DNA of 64,000 bases from Crotophaga sulcirostris (Eukaryota; Chordata; Aves; Cuculiformes; Crotophagidae), in contig VYZB01000171.1 of NCBI GenBank assembly GCA_013397455.1, positions 1,447,252-1,511,251 of the forward strand. Reading direction: 5' to 3'. A program made the position numbers and the translations under genes. Position 1 is the first letter of the stretch. The number at the start of each line of letters is the position of its first letter. Below the pieces are notes generated by a model, which saw nothing but the letters and a program-made list of their open reading frames with translations, was not told where the DNA came from and searched no databases. Shown here one piece after another: positions 51,601 to 60,600 of the stretch.

Positions 51601-54600
51601 TTATACAGAGTTGCATTCCTGTTGACAGCATCAACAGCCCTGTTCAGTTTCACACTTCTGCTATCAGGAACCTCATAAAATCCTGTCCAAGCAAACACTG
51701 TATTCCTTCCAAGCCTTTGTGTATTTTGTTTGTTTGTGAAACTTTAGTAAAACGATGGAAAATAAAAACACAAATGAAAGCAGGCAGAAAAAAACCAGTG
51801 TGTAAGAGAAGAGAGAGATTGAAGTACAAAATAATTAAGTTAATAATGTAAATGTATGACTGCTTTATTTTTCAATAGCATTGAATTTTAAATTTCATAC
51901 AGGCAAAACAATCTTCCATCTCTTTTGCAGAGCACATAAGCTAGGAAAAACACTGCACTCAGTCTTAAGCATAAAGACTACTAATGTCCCTCAAAATAGA
52001 CTGACAACACTGCAAAACCAATTCTGTATGACTCCTAAGATCCCTCTATCATATGGTTTCACGTGTTGTGAATTTTGACCACCAAGAATGCTTAATATTG
52101 AACAAAGGTTAAAGTGCAAATTTAAAAGCTCTCAAGCATTCAGACTGATTCATATCCTTAACTGAAACTATTAGTATCTCAAAACACCAAAAGGTTCTGC
52201 AAACCTTCTGCCAGAATTAGGTGTATTTTAAGTGAAAAACTGATTCCAGAAATTGAATGCAAAACTCAAGATCGGGTTAGAGGAATAACATAGATTAAAA
52301 AAGTCTTGATAAAAAGCCTCTGCAGAAGACTACTGAAAGGCTTTAGAAATAAATTAAACCAGACAAGTAGTGTTAACTTGGGCTAACCTACAGAACAAAA
52401 ATTCCCTGCTATCACTTTTAAAGTGTTTAAGGTTGAACTTGAAAACTCTAATTTTGGGAAGTATTCACATTCCCTCTCATAACCCTTTCCAGGTAGCAGA
52501 GAGGTTGGCAGAAGCACAAGTACAGGAAAATGACAGTACAGTGCAATGTCCTAAGCCTGTCTTCTTAGTGTGATATGCTAGCAGGGAAGAAGAGGAGAAT
52601 AGGAATAAAGGGTGGATCAGGAAAAAACAGTGAAAAAGAAAGCCTACAAAAGTGGTACTGATATAAACCTTCCCCCCTAATTTGAGCACACCTGTTGTCA
52701 CACACTACCAAACAGTGGAGAAGATAGGTTTCTGTAAGCTCAGATACTGTGTTCAATACAAACCTTAAGCTGTCCCTCTAGCTCTTCATTTTTCTGTTCT
52801 AAATAAAGACGTTTCTCTTTGTGCTCTTTAAGATTGGCTTCCAGCTGAGCACAGTATTCCTGTTTGTCATTCATCTTAGCTGTAACCTGATCCAACTGAA
52901 TGCTGACCTTATTTAACTCCTGAGGTAAAATAAAAATACAAGGATTGTTAGTTTTTAAGTAACTTCCAGAAATGACTAATGTCACATATGCTTTCAATGA
53001 TCTATCATGTTTAAATTAAAAGGAAAAATAGAGTTCCTTTTTTATTCTGAAGGGCAAGAAATTGAAAGGGGAAACACAAACATGCACAAATTCCCTCTGT
53101 TAAATAGACAAAATTTCTTTTAAAGTCTCAAGATTCCTCTCAAACTTTCCAGGTTGTGGGCTAAGTCTTAACAAAGGTGTTTTAAGTTATACATGGACGA
53201 ACACCACACACTAGATCTTGCAGTTAATACAACAGTAATGGGAAAGTAACACTATAAAATCCTAAAAAGAATTTTTGCTGTATTCATAAAACTAAGCACC
53301 ACCGAAGAGGAAAGCCAATACCCTGGAAACAGTCAGCTCTTCACATACCAAAGATGATTTAAAAACATTTGGTTCAACACTAAACAATGTAATTTCCACA
53401 AGAAGCATGACCGCATTCATCTAGGAACCACTCAGATGACAGCTACATCAAAGCTTGTTGCTCCCCAATCACGCTGATTTATTTAATTATTAATTAATTA
53501 TTAATTATCTAATAGTTGAAAATTGAGGTCTTCTGTTTATAGCAATTAATTACATTCCCACCCTAAAAATTGGTGCTATGTTAGCATCTGCTGGATGCTT
53601 CCATGAAGACCACAGCAGCAGTGATTCTAACAATGGAAATATTTGATTCAGTAGCCAGTGGAATTCTTCACTAGGATTAACATACTTTAAAACATGCAAT
53701 TTTAACAACAGTCTTTGGGGTTTTTTGTGTCAGTTAGCACATAACCACTTCTGAATATAGGCATCTGACTCTGAATTTATCTCAATCTTTAGTAAGAGTT
53801 AAGAGTTTTCTCTTATAACCAGTGCATTCTACAATCTTTACTTCATAACACAGAGGTGAAAATTTAATTATACCCCAACAGGACATCTTAGATTCTGAAC
53901 CATAATCCTACAGCAAGGAGTGGATTCCTAAGTAAATTCTTTGCACTGCAAAATATATCTGGTCCAGATTACAGCAAAAAGAACTGAATATGTATCATAT
54001 GATTAAAATACTCTAAGTTATTATTTCCAAATAAATATTCACATGATTATTTAGTTTCTAAACAGACTGTTCTTAGGTTTTTAAATAGTTTTTTTGGTAA
54101 CACAGAAACTTTATGCTTATACGTTGCTTATAACCTGTTGCTTATCTTGCAGTGCATGCTGGGCAGTGTCCAGATGATTCTGAAGATCCGCTCTTTGAGC
54201 AGCTTTCGATGCTTCTGCTGAAAGTAGCAATTCAGTCTTTGCTTTTACCTGAAAGACAAGTTGTATTTCAATACAACACGTATTTTACTGTAGCTCATTT
54301 TATTTTTTTTTATACTCATCAGTATGCTTAATAATAATATCAGTAGTTTTCATGTGCTAGTGTGAAAAGAAAAAAGAAAGATTTTACAGGGTTTTACTCA
54401 TCTTCTCTTCCTATTCTAAGAAAATATTTTTACTGACTAACAAAGAACAATGGGGTAGACTTACTAAATACATACACCTGCATACCTTGGTAACCTCAGA
54501 CTACGTGCACACTTAAGAGACTCCAAAATTTTTTAAAGGAAAAAGAATAAGAAACAACAAAAATATGCTTCCACATGCATACTAACTTTCTCGGCTCCTA

Positions 54601-57600
54601 TCCTCCTGTTAGGGAGCAACCTCACTTCCTTCCAAAACATGTAGCGAACAAAACTTAAAAGGTGGATAGGAAAGCTGTTGTTGCATAGAGGCAACAAGGT
54701 TTCCTGCATAGAGGCATTCAGCGTCTCCTGCTATTGTGGTTTATGATTTTTATCCCTAACAGAAATACTACTACTCTGAAAACTGTAAGGAAGCTCACAC
54801 TGCCTTAAAAAGCATTTGCAACAGTCCATAGATTATTCATATCTAGCCCTAAGGTCTTGGTGAAAAAACAGCTCCAATAGTGCAGCAAAGCCCAGTAAAA
54901 ACATCACAAAGCTACACTGAAAGATGCTGGTAGACATGTTTGGAAACTGAGTAACACTAATTCAAAAGACATCACAGTGTCGTATATCAACAACAATAGT
55001 TCTAGCTGCTCCAAGTGTACCAATGCAAGAACTTCTGATCAAATGTTATTTATTCTTTGTCATAGCTGAATATAATTAGTATCTTTAGCCGCACTTAATT
55101 GTGGGAAGAGTCCACATTTAGTCCATACTGGGGAATTTCCTGGTTTAACAAATTACACTGACAATAAAGTGGCCCACAGCTTTTTTGTTTTGTTTTCGAC
55201 AAAAGTTACCAGCACAGGAAATTTCTAAGCAACAAAAAGATCTTTGTGACTTGACAGACTTTCACTCTGATGCAGAGAATCGAGGAATGACAAGAGTAAG
55301 GTTTTGGATGGCTAATCATTACAAATAAAACAAGAGATGCTTGAGGACAGATTTTCCCAACTCAATTATGAATTTTGGGGGTTTTTAATTAAAAAACCCC
55401 GACAAAAACAATATAGACAAAATCAACAACAATAACCCCAAACACTTGTTATTTATCAGTTTTATCTGTCTTACTCTACTTCATTTGTCTGTTAGTAGAA
55501 ACATGCAATATTTCCCAAATTGCTCTGCATGTTCTCTAGAGAGAATACAGAAATCACAGGTAGGATTTATCATCACCAGACAGTACAGAGCTCCATTACC
55601 TGCACATCAAGCTGAGAAACCTTCTCTTTACTTTCATTTAGCTGGCTGGTTAGTTCAGCGACATTTGCTTCCAGGGAGAGCACACGGTCCTGAGCAGCTC
55701 TTAGATGTGCCTTTTGCTCCTGCACTTGCTCATGCAAATTCTCTTGGGCTTGTTTATGACTTTCTGATTGATTCTTCAGCTTCTCTGTCAGCTGAGTTAC
55801 CTGCAATGAAAAAAAAGGAGGTTATTAGAAGAGAAAGCTGGAACAGCATGTCTGAAGAAGTCATAAATCTTTTGAATTTTAGCATGTCTTGTCATGGCTT
55901 TGAAGACTCAACACTATCATATTTCTTTTTTCTGAACTATTACAGTAAAGCTATATTGTACACAATACTAGAGTTTAAATAGGTTACAAGTTAAAAATGG
56001 AAGCAAAAGGGATTTGTCAATTTGGCCTTACTACAACAAAATTAAAATACTAAGGAGAGACAAGAAATGCAGAATAAAATGTGAATTTTCAAATTTTTCA
56101 AAGCAGGAATTAAACCTCTTTTTAAAATAAGAGAAATAAACATACATATGTATCCATGTAAGCACTTATTACCAGTGTATGTACATAGGAAACATCAAGG
56201 AATTCCTTCCCCTATGCTGAAGTCTTCTGAAATTTACAGTAAGATCTTTAAAGTAAGTATTAAAGAAACAGCAAAATACAGAAAAGATTAATGTTATATC
56301 TGATGAGACAGAAAAAAAGCAAAATGATTCAATAATGAGAATGAGAGAAAAGTCAGTCTCCGAGTTCTTACCTGTATTTGCAATGCATGGTTTTTCTCTT
56401 GTAGCTGATTAAGAACTGCAGTTTCTCCTTCACCAGCTTGAATTTTTGCATATAAGTCCTCCCTTTCCTTTTCTAGCAAAGATATGTTTTCTTTGCTTTT
56501 TTGAAGCAAAGCCTCAAGATTTTGAATCTTTTGGTCCTTATCTCCAATTTGTCGCAGTACTTGCTCCAAATCATTCTAGAAAATCGCACAATAGCTTCCT
56601 TAATTATAGTTATTCCTAATGCATAAAACGTTGGATAAATTTATTAAATGGTCTCAGTATACTCTTCTACATTTACAAGTAATTTATTGAACCTAGTATA
56701 AAGACATGCAAGTCATTTTAACAGAGAAAATATATTTAAACTAATGAAATCCTTTCACATGAGGATACATAACTATGTTACCTGAGCTTCTCGTAGTTTT
56801 GCTGTAGTATTTTGCTGAAGTGTCTGCTGTTCCTGGTACTGCTGTTTTGCCTTATCTAACTGATGTTGCAATTCTGTGGAATTTGTTGCTTTTTCCTTTA
56901 GCTGAGAAAACAAACAAACACACCAAACAAAACAGAATAATAAGTGTACAAGCACCATTCAGTATGCCAATAGTGCTCAGTGTTCATTCTAATGCTAAAA
57001 GATTTTACTCTAAACACAAATATTTGAAAACTGCTACAAAAATCAAAGTTTGTGATGCTAGTTAAAGAATCAAAATCAAACCAAAGCTTTCATTACTATT
57101 AATAGGTGAGATTCTCTATCACAAGCAAGAACTATAAAATGAATATCAGACACATGTATTTTAGCTCTTAAAAATATAAAACATGAAAGAGATTTAGTAT
57201 GTTTTTTCCAACAGTTGTTAAGATATAACAGGGTTGGTAATATAGACAACTCTAAAATAACAATATATTTATTATTATTAGCAGTTTTAGTAGCAACTTC
57301 AGTTTAGCAATCTCTCCACTTCTATATTGGTCAAGGTTTTGCAAATTAACTACAGAAAAGCTTTAAAGCTTTGACAACATACCACTCAGACATTTGGTCA
57401 ATCCCCATACAGGCAGCAGAAAACCAGCAACATATATAAGATGCTCATTAAAACAAATAAAAATTAATAAAACAAGTGATTTCTGCCCAGCCACCCCGAA
57501 CAGATTATTAACTATCAATGATCTGCTGTGCTGTGTTTATGTTTTCTTCACGTAGGACTTCATCTCACAAAAATATCTACACACAAAAGTTTGCCTGTCT

Positions 57601-60600
57601 GAGCTTAGGTGAATCTAAGTCGTTCTTTCAGCAGATCCTTAGACAAAGCTCCTAAGAGCAAAACCCACATCTTTTTTTCATCTGTAAAGTGCCATGAATA
57701 TCCATGCACCTGACAAACATTTAGCCGTACAAAACCTGTAATGCAAATAGCATTTTGGCAGATTTTGACAATTTTACTGTAAGACTTTTAACAGTATTTG
57801 TCAGATGAAATTCTCACAAGGACAAACTTCATAAACCATAACATCGCAACAAGCACACACAGGTTCCCATCAGAAGCAGAGCAAACTACAGTCTGCTTAA
57901 AAGTCCCTACCTGCTCTTCAGCACGTGAAAGTTTTAATTGCAGCTCAGCGACCTGCTGCTCTTTGTCCATCAGTTTCTCACTAGACAGCTGCCTCTGCTC
58001 CTTCAGCCGCCCGTGCGCTTCCCCCAGTTGGCGCTCTGTCTCTAGAAGTTTACTGTGCAACTACAAAAAAACAGAACAGTCATCCATTTTTTTCAGTCAC
58101 TCTTTACCAACAGTGCTGTATTTTAGTCTCACTTTGGGCAGCGTCTACCAGAATTTTTCATAACCCAGAATGAGACACCACCACGAGCTACTTAAGTCAC
58201 ATATACACATCCTACACCCCAGGAAGAGAAATCATGTTAAAGAACAGCATCAACCGCAGAAGCATGAACAAGTGTTCAAAAAATAGGTCACAGGAACCCA
58301 GATACAACCTCATTTATCTACAGAAGCCCTTCAATACAAGTTACAGAGATTTAACAGAAACACAAAGAGGGCAATCCTTTGAAGACATAAGGATTATCAT
58401 GTAAAACAGCGATGCTTAGAGCAATCACATCTTACACAATGTACACCCTCAGTCCTGTAGATCCAGTGTCTGAAGCACCATGCCTTTCCATGCTCCACTG
58501 GCTCCCAAAACATACTGTTCTGCATTGCCAGACTAGTAAGAGTATGATTTTTAGCTTGATCTCGCTACATCAATGATATTCATTCTCTGCATAGAAGAGA
58601 TACACGAACCTTTAATGTAAGGTACACAGTAATTTTGGTGGCTTATACCCAGCACCTCCCAGCAGCAGAGAGTAAGTAGGGGGATGCTCTCTTTTAGCTG
58701 GACATAAGCCTGCCTCAATTTTTCCAGTCATCAAAAGCAGTACTGCATAATCTTCAAAGTGCAGGGATGGCCTTTTACCATTCACTGTTATCAAAAGCTC
58801 TCCCCCCAAAATCAGCTTTTCCTCTATTTGGAACTGTCACTCTATGTCCTGGGCTACCTCCTGCCTACTTCTACATGAACACATTCACGAATACACAAAT
58901 GAACTTTGAGCCCAATACAAAAACAGGGAATGGATCAGTCCTTGCAGCACACCAAGAACTTTCTACAGGTATCAGGATGAATAAAGCTTGCTTCCCTATG
59001 AGTTTATATCCAAGACCCCTGAGCCACTCATTTTTTAACTCCAGGTCCTCCCTTCAATATGCCTAAACCTTTCTTATGCTCTCCTCAAATCTCTACAAAA
59101 ATCCAGGCAAAAGGCAGTACAATCTTGTTGTTCTCTGCAAGCTACCACTTGTTGACCAACTGTCTGCCTAGTGGAACAGAAAAAGGAACAGCGGTTTTGA
59201 TAACATTAAATCTTCCCTGCAGGCATTGAGGGGGTGAGGCAAGAACATAAGTCTCTCTCCTTTACCCAGCTGCCTGTTTCCACAAGCATTTAATACTGAA
59301 GCACCTCATGCTGAAGACCTTTGAGCCATGTGTCAAAATTCAGCTGAAGTTATCAAACAATGCAAAAATAACAGGCGACAGAGACAGGAAAACAAATGTC
59401 TATGCCTTATTTTCTTAAGGAATCAAGCTAAATTACTTGTTTATATGTGCACAATCATAAAAACTGTGAATAAAATGCTGTTTGGCTGTGGCCAAGATGC
59501 TAATTGTTATCTGTGACTGCACAGTGAAGAGAGAGGCAGGACAAGAGGGAGGACAGGATGAAGAAAGAGATCACAATCTCTCCTCTAGGAATCAAGAACA
59601 TTTGTCTTTTTCCACAAGAATCACTATATTATTAATATTTCCTCCTCACTAAGAATATGAACAGGAGCTGGAGGACAAAAACCTAATGAAGAAAGGGTGC
59701 TTCATTTTCTCACCTCAAAATTTTTTCCTGAAAATGCCCTCTCAAGCTGAAGCCAGATTTCAGATCAATCTCTTAACTGTGCTTCTGAAGCTTGGGTACA
59801 TGTTGCCTAGGTAGACTAAGGCAGTTTTACCAAGTGAAGACTCCTAAGTAGATGACTAATATAATTATCTCCCCTCCCCTGACAGAATAATGGGAGAAGG
59901 AAAGTCATTTTGGGGATGTAATACATACATAAATGAACATGCACCAAGCCACGGTTCTTCCAAGATAAACTATACATGCACAGCTTGCAACTTAATCTGT
60001 TTCAGACTTGACAAAGGGTTGAAAACTGAGAAACACTCACTTCAAAATGATAAAGCTTTAGCAAGAGATTAATCTGAAGTACGTCATACTAACAAAAAAA
60101 AATCAGATTATTTTTTCCATCTTAGGACTGGATACAATTCCTAATCCATACATATTTCTCCAGTCTAACACTGTTTCCCAAGACAGTAGATCAAACAGAG
60201 TTCAACAGGCCTAAAATGTAAGTATATTCAATGTTATAGGAAAGTGCTGCCCTGCTTCCGTAACTCATTGGACTCAGCAGAACAATACATAAAGAGTGTG
60301 GGGGAACATATGCTCTGGATGTTCTCATAGCCGACAGCAACATAAAGAGAAGGCATTTGTGGAGAGACACAAAGAAAGCAATATTAAGACTTCATATTAT
60401 CCCTGCTTTCCACAAGTATTCCCTACTGTACTCACTATTGACTTCTAAAGCAATTCAAGCATTGTTCAGTTCTAATGTAAAATGAAAATCCACTTTTCTC
60501 AAATTTCCTACAGAACAGTAGAATTGCTACTAGAAGAAACTATTTCTGATATTCTTCCTGAATTCATTTTTCTCATAAACTGAATTCACTATAGCTTCAC

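Noticed and set aside
55446..55982. 178-residue plus-strand open frame, the longest in the window
   Set aside because: It is antisense to EEA1 exon w5 and its flanking introns. Coding density on the minus strand with clean splice sites explains the absence of stops, and its translation has no family resemblance.
57798..58163. 121-residue plus-strand frame
   Set aside because: Antisense shadow of EEA1 exon w2.
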